Positions 18,476-26,999 of a stretch of DNA of 64,000 nt are shown here, in pieces. Origin of the DNA: Prauserella endophytica (GTDB lineage: Bacteria > Actinomycetota > Actinomycetes > Mycobacteriales > Pseudonocardiaceae); contig NZ_SWMS01000017.1 of the NCBI RefSeq assembly GCF_005146945.1, positions 1 through 64,000 on the forward strand, in the 5' to 3' direction. The notes beneath the pieces are model-generated. The model made no database searches. It was not told the DNA's origin and saw nothing but the letters and a program-made list of their open reading frames with translations. A program made the translations under genes and the position numbers. Each line of letters begins with the position of its first letter. Positions within the stretch are counted from its first letter, which is position 1.

Positions 18476-20356
18476 GTGCTGCGGTTGTCCTGGAGCACCT
18501 TCCGCGAACGCTGGCAGCTCTTCATCGGCGCGATCGTCACCGTGTGCCTCGGCGTGGCGCTGGTGCAGTCCTCGCTCCTGATCCTCGTCACGGCGGCGAC
18601 GTCCGGGCTCGTCGAGGCGATCGCGCTGCTCGCGATCACCCTGGGCGTCTCGACGTTCCTCGCCGTCTTCATCGTCAGCTCCACCTTCGCGTTCACCGTC
18701 GCCCAGCGCAGGCGCGACCTCGCGCTCCTGCGGCTCGTCGGGGCGGGCCGGGGGCAGGTGCGCAGGCTCCTGCTGTCGGAGGCGCTGCTGCTCGGCGTGC
18801 TCGGCACGGCGTCGGGCGTGCCGCTCGGCCTCGTCGCGATGGACGTGCAGACGTCGCTGCTGACCTCGCTCGGGTTCGTGCCGCCGGACTTCGCGGCGCG
18901 CTGGCGGGACTGGATTCTCGGCGTCTCGGCCGGCGTCGGGGTGGGCGTCGCGCTGGCCGGTGTGCTGGCCGCCTCCCGCAGGGCGGGCAGGGTCCGCCCG
19001 CTCGACGCGCTGCGCGACACCGGCGAGGGAGCCAGGGTGATGACCGGGGCCCGGTGGTTCTTCGGACTGCTGTTCCTCGCGGGCACGGTCGCGCTCGTGA
19101 CCGTCTCCGCGTTCGTCGGCCCGGAGGGCGCCATCCCGCTCACGATCAACGCGGCACTTACCGCCTCTGTGGCGCTCAGCGCGCTGAGTCCCCTGGTGGT
19201 GCCGCTCGTGGGCCGCCTGCTCGGGCTCCTGCTGCGCGGCAGCACGCTGGGCACGCTGGCCCAGGCCAACCTCCGCGACGGCGTGCGGCGCAGTGCCTCC
19301 ACAGCGGCGCCGCTGCTCGTGCTCGTCGCATTGCTCGTCGGCCAGACCGGGGTGCTCGCCTCGATCGACCGGGCCAGCGTGCACGAGCAGCGCCGCGACC
19401 TCGCCGGCGACCTCGTGGTCACCTCGACCGGGCCGGGCGCGGCCGGGTTGGAGTCGGTGCCCGGCGTCGCCGTGGCCGCCGAGCGGCTGCGGGTGCCGAT
19501 GACGGTCACCACGCGCACCGTCGACGACGGCGAAGTCGAGACCGAGACCGAGGACTTCGACGCCGCGGTGGTCGACCCGGCGGCCTACGCGCAGACGTAC
19601 CGCCGCGCGCCCGAGGCCGGGTCGCTCGCCGACCTGCGTGGCGACACCGTGGCGGTCGGCTCCGGCCGCTACCCGCTCGGTGCCGAGCTGGAGGCGGGAA
19701 TCGGCGGGCGCACGGTCACCCTGCGCGTGGCCGCGGTCCTGCCGCAGACCATGGGCGGCGGCGAGGAGATCCTGCTGCCACCGGGCCTGGTGCCGGATCC
19801 GGTCGCCTCGGCGGCCACGGCGGAGACGATCGTGCGGGTGGAGCCCGGCGCCGACACAAGCGATGTCGCCGAGGCGATCGGGGCGCGCGGGCTCGGCGAG
19901 GTCAGCACGCTCGACGAGTGGATCACGGCCTCGGCGAGCAGGCAGCAGGACACCAGCTCCGGGATCATGACGGTCGTGCTCGGCCTTTCGGGCCTGTACG
20001 CGCTGATCGCGGTGGTCAACGCCGTGGTGATCGCGGCCGCGGAGCGTCGCCGGGAGTTCGCCGTGGCGAGGGTGAGCGGACTCAGCAGGGGCCAGGTCGT
20101 GCGCATGGCGCTTGTGGAGTCGTGGGCCGTCACCGCGGTCGGGCTGCTGCTCGGCGGAGTCGCCGCCGCGGGCACCCTCGCGGGCATCGCGGGCGCCACG
20201 GCCCGCATCTCCGGCGTGGCGACGGTCGTGGTGCCGTGGGAATTGCTCGGGCTCACAGTCGCCGGTGCGCTGCTGGTCGTCGGCGGCACCAACGTCTGGA
20301 CGACGCTGGCGGCCACGCGGTCACGGCCCGTAGCCCTCGTTGGTGCCGGCGAGTGA
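18476..20356 (+). CDS. FtsX-like ABC transporter permease
   Basis: A 626-residue permease with two FtsX-type membrane blocks. The first (about residues 20-180) has the conserved RRRDLALLRLVGAGRGQVRRLLL motif. The second, at the C-terminus (about 495-615), has ERRREFAVARVSGLSRGQVVRMALVE. Between them lies a large extracytoplasmic domain (about 300-470). This duplicated layout is usual for actinobacterial MacB-like permeases that act with one ATPase. GTG start. Confidence 0.9.
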   Translation: MLRLSWSTFRERWQLFIGAIVTVCLGVALVQSSLLILVTAATSGLVEAIALLAITLGVSTFLAVFIVSSTFAFTVAQRRRDLALLRLVGAGRGQVRRLLLSEALLLGVLGTASGVPLGLVAMDVQTSLLTSLGFVPPDFAARWRDWILGVSAGVGVGVALAGVLAASRRAGRVRPLDALRDTGEGARVMTGARWFFGLLFLAGTVALVTVSAFVGPEGAIPLTINAALTASVALSALSPLVVPLVGRLLGLLLRGSTLGTLAQANLRDGVRRSASTAAPLLVLVALLVGQTGVLASIDRASVHEQRRDLAGDLVVTSTGPGAAGLESVPGVAVAAERLRVPMTVTTRTVDDGEVETETEDFDAAVVDPAAYAQTYRRAPEAGSLADLRGDTVAVGSGRYPLGAELEAGIGGRTVTLRVAAVLPQTMGGGEEILLPPGLVPDPVASAATAETIVRVEPGADTSDVAEAIGARGLGEVSTLDEWITASASRQQDTSSGIMTVVLGLSGLYALIAVVNAVVIAAAERRREFAVARVSGLSRGQVVRMALVESWAVTAVGLLLGGVAAAGTLAGIAGATARISGVATVVVPWELLGLTVAGALLVVGGTNVWTTLAATRSRPVALVGAGE

Positions 20357-20487
20357 GTCGACCTGTTCGAAGCCAGGGTGCGTCTCCGGCAGGATCCGCC
20401 GAGTGCGCATCGGGGGTTAGGATCAGCTGCTCTAGCGTCGCCAAAAGGCCCTGAACAGGTAATATCCGGCCAATCGGATTTCGAGCC

Positions 20488-21417
20488 GTGCGGGAGGCAG
20501 TCGTCAACAACGCCGCGGTCACGCTGAGGCAGCTGCGATACGCCGTCGTCCTCGGGGAGGAGCTGAACTATCGCCGGGCTGCCGACAGGCTCTTCATCAC
20601 GCAGCCCGCGCTCTCGACTGCGATCAAACAGCTGGAGCGCCAGCTCGACGTCGTGTTGTTCGCCAGGAACACCAGGGAGGTATCGCTGACGGAAGTCGGC
20701 GCGGCGTGGCTGCCGACCGCCCGTGAAGCGCTGCAGCATGTCGACGCCGCCGTCGACCAGCTCGTCGCGCTCGCCCACCCCGGAGCCGGTCGCATCAGGC
20801 TCGGCTATCTGATCGGCACCGGAGCGGACCTCCTGTTCCGGATGGTTCGACACTTCGAGATCGCGCATCCCGAGATCACCGTCGAGGCGACGGAGTTCGA
20901 CTTCTCGGATCCGACGGCGGGTTTGGCGGACGGGACGGTCGAGCTGGCCCTCATCCGTCCGCCGGTGGACCTTCCCCGTCATCGCGTACACGTCGTCGAT
21001 TCGGAGCACTGGGTGGCGTGCCTGCCCCGCGACCATCGCCTCGCGGGCCGGAACGAGGTCGAGATCGGCGAACTGCTCGACGAACCGATCGTCGCCGCAC
21101 CGGACACGGCGGGCAGCTGGCGCGAACACTGGCTCGCGATGGATGCCAGGGGCGGGCGCGCGCCCACGATCGCCGCCACGGCGGCGACATACGAGGCGGA
21201 GACCACCTACGTCGCCAGGGGCCTTGGCATCAGCTTCACGACCGAGGCATGTGCGCGACTGTACGAAAGACCGGGTGTGGTCTACGTGCCCATCACGGGA
21301 CGGCCCCCGAGCGACACGGCTTTGGTCTGGGATCCGGGCCTGCTGACCCGGGAAGGTGACTTGTTCGTGCGACACGTTCAGCAGAACTGGGGCAGCGACG
21401 GGCTCGAAGAGCACTGA
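20488..21417 (+). CDS. LysR-family transcriptional regulator
   Basis: A 309-residue LysR regulator with GTG start. The winged helix-turn-helix is at residues 12-70 (LRQLRYAVVLGEELNYRRAA, then LFITQPALSTAIKQLERQL). The periplasmic-binding-protein-like effector domain follows (about 95-300). It is co-directional with an APC permease and an amine transaminase-like gene, with a 130-bp gap before the permease start, and is the obvious candidate regulator of the unit. The codon use here seems less extreme in GC than in the flanking ABC genes, by eye only. Confidence 0.9.
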   Translation: MREAVVNNAAVTLRQLRYAVVLGEELNYRRAADRLFITQPALSTAIKQLERQLDVVLFARNTREVSLTEVGAAWLPTAREALQHVDAAVDQLVALAHPGAGRIRLGYLIGTGADLLFRMVRHFEIAHPEITVEATEFDFSDPTAGLADGTVELALIRPPVDLPRHRVHVVDSEHWVACLPRDHRLAGRNEVEIGELLDEPIVAAPDTAGSWREHWLAMDARGGRAPTIAATAATYEAETTYVARGLGISFTTEACARLYERPGVVYVPITGRPPSDTALVWDPGLLTREGDLFVRHVQQNWGSDGLEEH

Positions 21418-21547
21418 GGCCGATAAACCCAGGCTATTGATCCCATGAGAAGAAGGAACTTCCCTCACGCCCGAGTCTCCGGTGTGCTGGCTCCAGTCAG
21501 CAGACGCGGCCGCCCGACGCGGTCCGCCCGTCCGAACCGGAGCGACC

Positions 21548-23062
21548 ATGAGCAACGCCGAGATGTTCCGGGCAGGCGCGCCGTCCTCCAGCGCCGATGG
21601 CGCTGACGACGAAGACGCCCGCCTCGCGGAGTTCGGCTACACACAGAAGCTCGATCGGTCCGTCGGTCCCCTGGCCTCCTTCGCCATCGGGTTTGCCACG
21701 ATCAGCGCCACGACCGCGGTCTTCACCGGCTTCGGCGCCGGATACACCAGCGCGGGCGCGCCCTTCGTCTGGACGCTCCTGATCGCGGGCGTGGTGTTCG
21801 CGGTCTGGGCCGCCATCGCAGCCGACCTGGCGGCGAAGATCCCGCTTGCCGGCTACGCCTACCAGTGGACGAGCAGGATCAACGGCCCGACCCTCGGGTG
21901 GTTCACCGGATCCATCGCGCTCGCCGGATGGATCTGTGGCATGACCGGCGTCGGCTATGTCCTTTCGGGATACCTCGGCGGTCTGTTCGGTTGGAACATG
22001 AGCCAGGCGGCGCAGATCCTGGTGGCCATCGGCGTCGTCGCGGTCTGCGTCCTGATCAACATCTACGGTGTGCGTTTCGCGACGATGGTCAACAACATCG
22101 GCGTCAGTCTCGAACTCGCCGTCACCATCGGCGCGACGATCCTGGTCGGGGTGCTCGCGTTCTCGGCCCCGGACCGGCATCAACCGCTGTCGGTCCTGTT
22201 CACCGCCGGCGGTTCCGGCGAGGAGGGCAGCTACGCGGTCGCCTGGCTGGCTGCCGCGCTCGGGCCGTTCTTTGGGCTGCTGGGCGTCGAGTCGTGCGCC
22301 GACGTCGCCGAGGAGACGAAGAACAGCCGGCGTGTCATCCCCAGGACGATGTTCTACGCGCTGGCCTCGTCCATCGTTATCGAGCTGCTGATGTACATCG
22401 TCTACGTGTTGGCCATCCGGGACAGCGACGCGGTGCTCGCCCGCCCCTCGGCCCCGATCGAGGAGATCATCACCCAGCAGGCCGGACCGGTGGTCACCAA
22501 GATCGTCGTAGCGGTTGCGCTGACCAACATCCTGGCGTGCCTGCTGGCGAACATTCTGGTCGCCACCCGGCTGACCTACTCGATGGCCCGCGACAACATG
22601 CTGCCCTTCTCGCGGGTCTGGCGGCACGTGTCGCCGACCAGTCTCACGCCGACCAACGCGGTCATCGGTCTCGGCTGCCTTTCCACACTGCTGCTGCTGT
22701 CAGCGTTGATCAACGAGACCGCGTTCACCTACATCATCGGGATCGCATCGCTGGCCTTCTTCACGGTCTTCATCCTGCAGACCATCGGCCTGATCATCGG
22801 GGCGCGCCGCGGCACGATCCCCGCTGGTGACCCCGGCACCTTCGACCTGGGTCGCCTCCGGATGCCGCTGTACGTGGTGAGCCTGGTCGTGTTCCTGGTC
22901 GTCGCCGCGGTCCTGATCTTTCTTCCGCAGTTCGCGGGCAACGGTTGGGTTTTCCTCGGCGTCGTGGCCGTCGCGGCGGCGTGGTGGGCGTTCGGGCTGC
23001 GCGGCCGGCTGCGTCGCCGCTTGGCCGGCGCCGGTGTCGTCCGCGACGACCAGGCCACCTGA
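21548..23062 (+). CDS. APC-superfamily amino acid/amine permease
   Basis: A 504-residue permease with about 12 membrane segments. The start of the family core is ASFAIGFATISATTAVFTGFGAGY, and the conserved ESCADVAEETKNSRRVIPR motif lies after the sixth segment, as in GABA/choline/amine permeases. ATG 21548 has a GGAGCG ribosome site and is preferred over an upstream in-frame start. It sits 54 bp before a class IV aminotransferase, which suggests uptake of the amine donor or acceptor used by that enzyme. Confidence 0.9.
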   Translation: MSNAEMFRAGAPSSSADGADDEDARLAEFGYTQKLDRSVGPLASFAIGFATISATTAVFTGFGAGYTSAGAPFVWTLLIAGVVFAVWAAIAADLAAKIPLAGYAYQWTSRINGPTLGWFTGSIALAGWICGMTGVGYVLSGYLGGLFGWNMSQAAQILVAIGVVAVCVLINIYGVRFATMVNNIGVSLELAVTIGATILVGVLAFSAPDRHQPLSVLFTAGGSGEEGSYAVAWLAAALGPFFGLLGVESCADVAEETKNSRRVIPRTMFYALASSIVIELLMYIVYVLAIRDSDAVLARPSAPIEEIITQQAGPVVTKIVVAVALTNILACLLANILVATRLTYSMARDNMLPFSRVWRHVSPTSLTPTNAVIGLGCLSTLLLLSALINETAFTYIIGIASLAFFTVFILQTIGLIIGARRGTIPAGDPGTFDLGRLRMPLYVVSLVVFLVVAAVLIFLPQFAGNGWVFLGVVAVAAAWWAFGLRGRLRRRLAGAGVVRDDQAT

Positions 23063-23116
23063 CCCCCACGATCTCCTTGTTCGCTGATATCCGCACGTTT
23101 CAGGAAAGGACTCATC

Positions 23117-24145
23117 ATGGCGATCACCGACTCCGCAAGCGATTCCGCCACAACCAACCTCGTAAGCGTGGAACCCGGAGCCATCCGCGAGGACACCCCC
23201 GCGGGTTCGGTCATCCAGTACAGCGACTACGCACTGGACACCTCCAGCCGGTTCGCCGGGGGAGCGGCGTGGATCGAGGGCGAGTACGTCCCGGCCTCGG
23301 AGGCGCGAATCTCGATCTTCGACACGGGATTCGGCCATTCCGACCTGACCTATACCGTGGCGCACGTCTGGCACGGCAACATTTTCCGTCTCGGCGACCA
23401 CATCGACCGGCTGCTCGACGGCGCACGGAAGCTTCGGCTGCCATCGCCGCTGACCAAGGCGGAGCTGGCGAGCATCGCGAAGCGTTGCGTCGCGCTGTCC
23501 CAGCTTCGTGAGTCCTATGTGAACATCACGCTGACTCGCGGCTTCGGCGCGCGCAAGGGCGAGAAGGACCTGTCCAAGCTGACCACGCAGGTGTACGTCT
23601 ACGCGATCCCGTACCTGTGGGCCTTCCCGCCACATGAGCAGATCTTCGGGACATCGGCCATCGTTCCCCGGCACGTGCGACGGGCGGGCCGCAACACGAT
23701 CGACCCGACCGTGAAGAACTACCAGTGGGGTGATCTGACCGCCGCCAGCTTCGAGGCCAAGGATCGTGGTGCGCGGACCGCGATCCTCCTCGACGCGGAC
23801 GGCTGCGTTGCCGAGGGGCCGGGTTTCAACGTCGTGATCGTGAAGGACGGCCGGCTCGTGTCGCCGTCGCGTAACGCGCTCCCCGGTATCACGCGCCGAA
23901 CCGTGTTCGAGATCGCGAACGCCATGGGCATCGACGCCGAACTGCGTGACGTGACCAGCCAGGAGCTCTACGACGCGGACGAGCTGATCGCCGTCACAAC
24001 CGCGGGAGGCGTCACCCCGATCACGTCCCTGGACGGCGCGCCGGTGTCGGACGGCACCCCTGGCTCCATCACCGTCGCGTTGCGAGACCGGTTCTGGGCC
24101 CTCATGGACGAGCCGTCGCCGCTCGTCGAGGCGATCGACTACTGA
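23117..24145 (+). CDS. Class IV aminotransferase, (R)-selective amine transaminase-like
   Basis: A 342-residue fold-type IV PLP enzyme. The PLP lysine is K200 in DPTVKNYQWGDL, and the conserved glutamate motif is VAEGPGFNVV. The stretches GGAAWIEGEYVPASEARISI, TYTVAHVWHGNIFRL and AELRDVTSQELYDADEL match closely what I recall of the Arthrobacter (R)-amine transaminase family, more than they match branched-chain or D-alanine aminotransferases. It would move an amino group between an amine and pyruvate or another keto acid. Its neighbours are a LysR regulator and an APC permease. The physiological substrate is unknown; a branched-chain or D-amino acid enzyme remains possible. Confidence 0.85.
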   Translation: MAITDSASDSATTNLVSVEPGAIREDTPAGSVIQYSDYALDTSSRFAGGAAWIEGEYVPASEARISIFDTGFGHSDLTYTVAHVWHGNIFRLGDHIDRLLDGARKLRLPSPLTKAELASIAKRCVALSQLRESYVNITLTRGFGARKGEKDLSKLTTQVYVYAIPYLWAFPPHEQIFGTSAIVPRHVRRAGRNTIDPTVKNYQWGDLTAASFEAKDRGARTAILLDADGCVAEGPGFNVVIVKDGRLVSPSRNALPGITRRTVFEIANAMGIDAELRDVTSQELYDADELIAVTTAGGVTPITSLDGAPVSDGTPGSITVALRDRFWALMDEPSPLVEAIDY

Positions 24146-24252
24146 CGGCTCGCGGCGCGGACGGGTGTCCGCCGGCTCAGTGCTCGCCGCGGAGCCCGTA
24201 TCGGTCCGGGACGCTCGGCTTCAACCCGGCCGCCGCGTAGCGTCACGGGGTG

Positions 24253-24268
24253 CCGGCCGCGCGGCCGG
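24253..24268. terminator. GC-rich palindrome after the transaminase gene
   Basis: CCGGCCGCGCGGCCGG is a perfect 16-base palindrome 108 bases after the transaminase stop. It lacks a T tract. It may end the transaminase transcript in the 279-bp gap before the siderophore-interacting protein gene. Confidence 0.35.
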
Positions 24269-24371
24269 ACACGCCACGAGCACACAGGAGCCGCGGCACC
24301 GCCTGGTGACCCAACCGCGCAGGTGGGAGCCAGCTACGACAGCAGACCAGACGGGCTCGTGGTGGTAGATG

Positions 24372-24390
24372 TTAGGCTAGCCTTATCTAC
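24372..24390. promoter_or_regulatory. DtxR/IdeR-type iron box
   Basis: TTAGGCTAGCCTTATCTAC matches the 19-base DtxR/IdeR consensus TTAGGTTAGCCTAACCTAA at 15 positions by my count, with the central TTAGG-TAGCCT core intact. It lies 35 bases before the start of a siderophore-interacting protein gene, where iron-loaded IdeR would repress. Confidence 0.75.
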
Positions 24391-24424
24391 ATAAGCTTTT
24401 TTCCGCGCTGCAGAGGAGTCACGC

Positions 24425-25249
24425 ATGGCGGACCCACGCGATCGCAACCGCCCGGTGATCCGGTTGCGGGTGCTGCGCACCGAGCGCATCACACCCCACA
24501 TGATCAGGGTCGTCTCGGGTGGTGAGGGTCTTGCCGCTTTCCGGCCGAACGAGTTCACCGACGCCTACGTCAAGGTCGCCTTCCCGTCGCCCGGCGTGAC
24601 CTACCCGGAGCCGCTGGACATGCGGACCATCAAGGCGGAGCTGCCGAGCGAGCACTGGCCCCGCCTGCGGACATACACGGTGCGTTACTACGACGCTGCC
24701 GCCGGCGAGCTGACCATCGACTTCGTGCACCACGGCGACGAGGGCCTCGCGGGGCCGTGGGCGGCGAGCCTGCGGCCCGGCGACGAGGTGTGGCTGCTCG
24801 GACCCGGCGGCGCCTACGCCCCCTCGGCCGACGCCGACTGGCACCTGCTCGTCGGCGACGAGAGCGCGTTGCCCGCGATCGGCGCCGCGCTGGAGGCGAT
24901 GCCGGCGGGCGCTCCCGTGCGCGCGTTCGTGCTCGTGGAGGACGCCGCCGAGGAGCAGCCCCTGGCGACCAAGGGCGACGCCCAGATCCGCTGGCTGCGC
25001 CGCGCCGAGGGGGACGACCTCGTCGCCGCCGTGCGGGAGCTGGAGTTCCCGGAGGGCGACGTGCACGCGTTCGTCCACGGCGAGGCCGGGTTCGTCAAGG
25101 AGCTGCGCAGGCACCTGCTCGACGAGCGCGGCGTGCGGAAGGACCGGCTCTCGATCTCCGGCTACTGGCGCCGCGGCCGCACCGACGAGGTGTGGCGGCA
25201 GGAGAAAGCAGCCGAACGGGCGCAGGAGGAAGCCGCCGCCGTCCGGTAG
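24425..25249 (+). CDS. Siderophore-interacting protein (NAD(P)H-dependent ferric-siderophore reductase, ViuB/SIP family)
   Basis: A 274-residue flavin reductase-like protein. It has the FAD-binding motif RTYTVRYYD, the DFVHHGDEGLAGPWA motif, LLGPGGAYAP, the NAD(P)-site strand WHLLVGDESALPAI and the C-terminal signature YWRRGRTDEVWR, all typical of the SIP family. The enzyme reduces ferric siderophore complexes in the cytoplasm to release iron. GAGGAGTC precedes ATG 24425, and an IdeR-type box lies upstream. No siderophore synthesis or transport genes are in the window. Confidence 0.92.
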   Translation: MADPRDRNRPVIRLRVLRTERITPHMIRVVSGGEGLAAFRPNEFTDAYVKVAFPSPGVTYPEPLDMRTIKAELPSEHWPRLRTYTVRYYDAAAGELTIDFVHHGDEGLAGPWAASLRPGDEVWLLGPGGAYAPSADADWHLLVGDESALPAIGAALEAMPAGAPVRAFVLVEDAAEEQPLATKGDAQIRWLRRAEGDDLVAAVRELEFPEGDVHAFVHGEAGFVKELRRHLLDERGVRKDRLSISGYWRRGRTDEVWRQEKAAERAQEEAAAVR

Positions 25250-25260
25250 AACCTTCAGAC

Positions 25261-26493
25261 ATGACGGATCTCAAGGTCGAGGCAGACCCCGCCGAGCTCG
25301 GGTTCGACGCGGACCGGCTTCTCCGCGTCGACCGCCGGATGTCCCGCTACGTCGACGACGGCCTGCTGCCCGGCTGGCTCACCGTGGTCGCGCGGCGCGG
25401 CAAGATCGTCCACCTGTCCGCGTGCGGGCGGCGCGACCTGGAGGCCGGGCTCCCGGTCGAGGTCGGCACCCGCTGGCGCATCTTCTCGATGACCAAGCCG
25501 ATCACGTCGGTCGCGGCGATGATGCTGTTCGAGGAGGGCGCCTTCGACCTCACCGACCCCATTCACCGCTGGCTGCCCGAGTTCACCGAGATGCGGGTCT
25601 ACACCAAGGGCTCGTCGCTGCGGCCCGTCACCGAACCCGCGACCGAGCCGATCCGCGCGTGGCACCTGCTCACCCACACCGCCGGGCTCACCTACGGCTT
25701 CCACCACGCGCACCCGGTCGACGCGCTCTACCGCGCGGCCGGGTTCGAGTGGAGCACACCGCCCGGCAAGGACCTCGCCGCGTGCTGCGAGGCGTGGGCG
25801 AGCATGCCGCTGGTGTTCCAGCCGGGTTCGGAGTGAAACTACTCCGTCGCCACCGACGTGCTCGGCAGGCTCGTCGAGGTCGTGTCGGGACAGCCGCTCG
25901 ACGAGTTCTTCGCCGAGCGGATCTTCGGCCCGCTCGGCATGACCGACACGGCGTTCGCCGTCGAGGGCCAGGCGCAGGAGCAGCTGGCCGCGCTCTACGT
26001 GCCCGAGCCCGGCACCCGCCGCGCGGTCCGCAACGACGCCTTCGGCGACGGCATCAAGCGCAAGCCCGTGTGCCTGCAGGGCGGAGCGGGGCTCGCGTCG
26101 ACCGCCGCCGACTACCACCGCTTCACGCAGTTCCTGCTGCGCGGCGGCGAGCTGGACGGCGTGCGGCTGCTCGCCCCGCGCACGGTGCGCGCCATGGCGA
26201 GCAACCACCTGCCCGGCGGGGCGGACCTGGAGCAGTTCGGACGCCCGCTGTTCGCCGAGATCCCGTTCGACGGCTTCGGCTTCGGGCTCGGCTTCTCGGT
26301 GCTGCAGGACCCGGTGAAGGCGAAGACCCTCTCCAGCGCCGGAGAGTACGCGTGGGGCGGCGCGGCCAGCACGGCGTTCTGGGTGGATCCCGTCGAGGAG
26401 CTGACCGTGCTGTTCTTCACCCAGCTGCTGCCCTCCAGCACCCACCCGCTGCGCCAGCAACTGCGCCAGCTCGTGTACCAGGCACTGGTCTAG
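25261..26493 (+). pseudogene. Beta-lactamase-family serine hydrolase interrupted by in-frame TGA
   Basis: The frame opens at ATG 25261 and would encode about 410 residues of a class C beta-lactamase/esterase-type hydrolase. The SxxK motif is FSMTKPIT, and a YxN-like region and C-terminal GGAAST motif are present. A TGA at 25834-25836 (codon 192) breaks it in the same frame. The context PGSE-stop-NYSVATDVLGRLVE matches the family motif PGSxWxYS, so the codon is TGG in intact relatives. Everything after the stop is uninterrupted in the same frame, so the change is a single G-to-A substitution. Recent pseudogenisation or a sequencing error are both possible; restart at a downstream codon would lose the SxxK motif. 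Confidence 0.85.
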
Positions 26494-26909
26494 GCCGAGC
26501 CGACGATGGCCGTGGCGCGGATCTCCACGCGCATCTTCGGGGCGCCGAGGGCCGCGACGCCGATCTCCGTCCAGATGGGTGCGCGGTCGCCCATCCGCTT
26601 GCGCAGCTGCTCCACCATGACGCGGTTGTGGACCTCGCCGATGAAGTCGGCGGACTCGGGGATGTGGTAGGAGTCCACGGCGATCACGTCCCGCCACGTG
26701 GCGCCCGCCTGGGCGAGTGTCCGCTCGACGTTGTCGAAGGCGCGCACGATCTCGTCCTCGAGCGACTCCGGGAAGTTCCAGTCGTCGTCCCAGCCACCCT
26801 GCCCGGAGATCTCGACGCGGTCGCCGATGCGCACGGCCTGGTTGTAGTGCATGTTCGCCAGCTGCGTCTCACCGTATCCGGGCGTGGCGAAGAACTCCGG
26901 CTCACTCAT
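26490..26909 (-). CDS. RidA/YjgF family protein
   Basis: A 139-residue member of the RidA/YER057c/UK114 family, with the N-terminal SPEFFATPGYGETQLANMHYNQAVRIGDRVEISGQGG and a DVIAVDSYHIP core. Canonical RidA enzymes use a conserved Arg in the C-terminal RVEIRATA segment, which is present as MRVEIRATAIVG. Family members hydrolyse reactive enamine/imine intermediates. It overlaps the stop of the hydrolase pseudogene by a few bases and diverges from a MarR gene with two shared operators. Confidence 0.88.
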   Translation of the reverse strand: MSEPEFFATPGYGETQLANMHYNQAVRIGDRVEISGQGGWDDDWNFPESLEDEIVRAFDNVERTLAQAGATWRDVIAVDSYHIPESADFIGEVHNRVMVEQLRKRMGDRAPIWTEIGVAALGAPKMRVEIRATAIVGSA

Positions 26910-26926
26910 CGCAATCCTTTCGATTC

Positions 26927-26974
26927 ACTTCATGCGTGAAGTCAGCCTAGCACACTTCACTTCATGCATGAAGT
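26927..26974. promoter_or_regulatory. Two palindromic MarR-type operators
   Basis: ACTTCATGCGTGAAGT (26927-26942) and ACTTCATGCATGAAGT (26959-26974) lie between the divergent RidA and MarR starts. The second is a perfect 16-base palindrome, and the first has one central mismatch. They are 32 bases apart centre to centre, about three helical turns. This size and symmetry fit MarR-family dimers, so the adjacent MarR protein probably represses both genes here. Confidence 0.7.
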
Positions 26975-26999
26975 CATGACCCCTGGGTATGGTGCCCCC

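Noticed and set aside
20488-24145. Amine transaminase unit as a recently acquired island
   Set aside because: The base use seems a little softer than in the flanks, but there is no integrase, tRNA gene or direct repeat at its ends, and I cannot compute composition, so transfer is not claimed.
25261-25836. TGA at codon 192 as selenocysteine
   Set aside because: The position is a conserved Trp in the family motif PGSxWxYS, there is no visible SECIS-like hairpin after it, and no selenoprotein genes are nearby.
26490-26909. RidA gene as a RutC-type part of the pyrimidine pathway
   Set aside because: It is separated from the operon by MarR and the repeat, is divergent from MarR with its own operators, and no RutA/RutB partners are seen.
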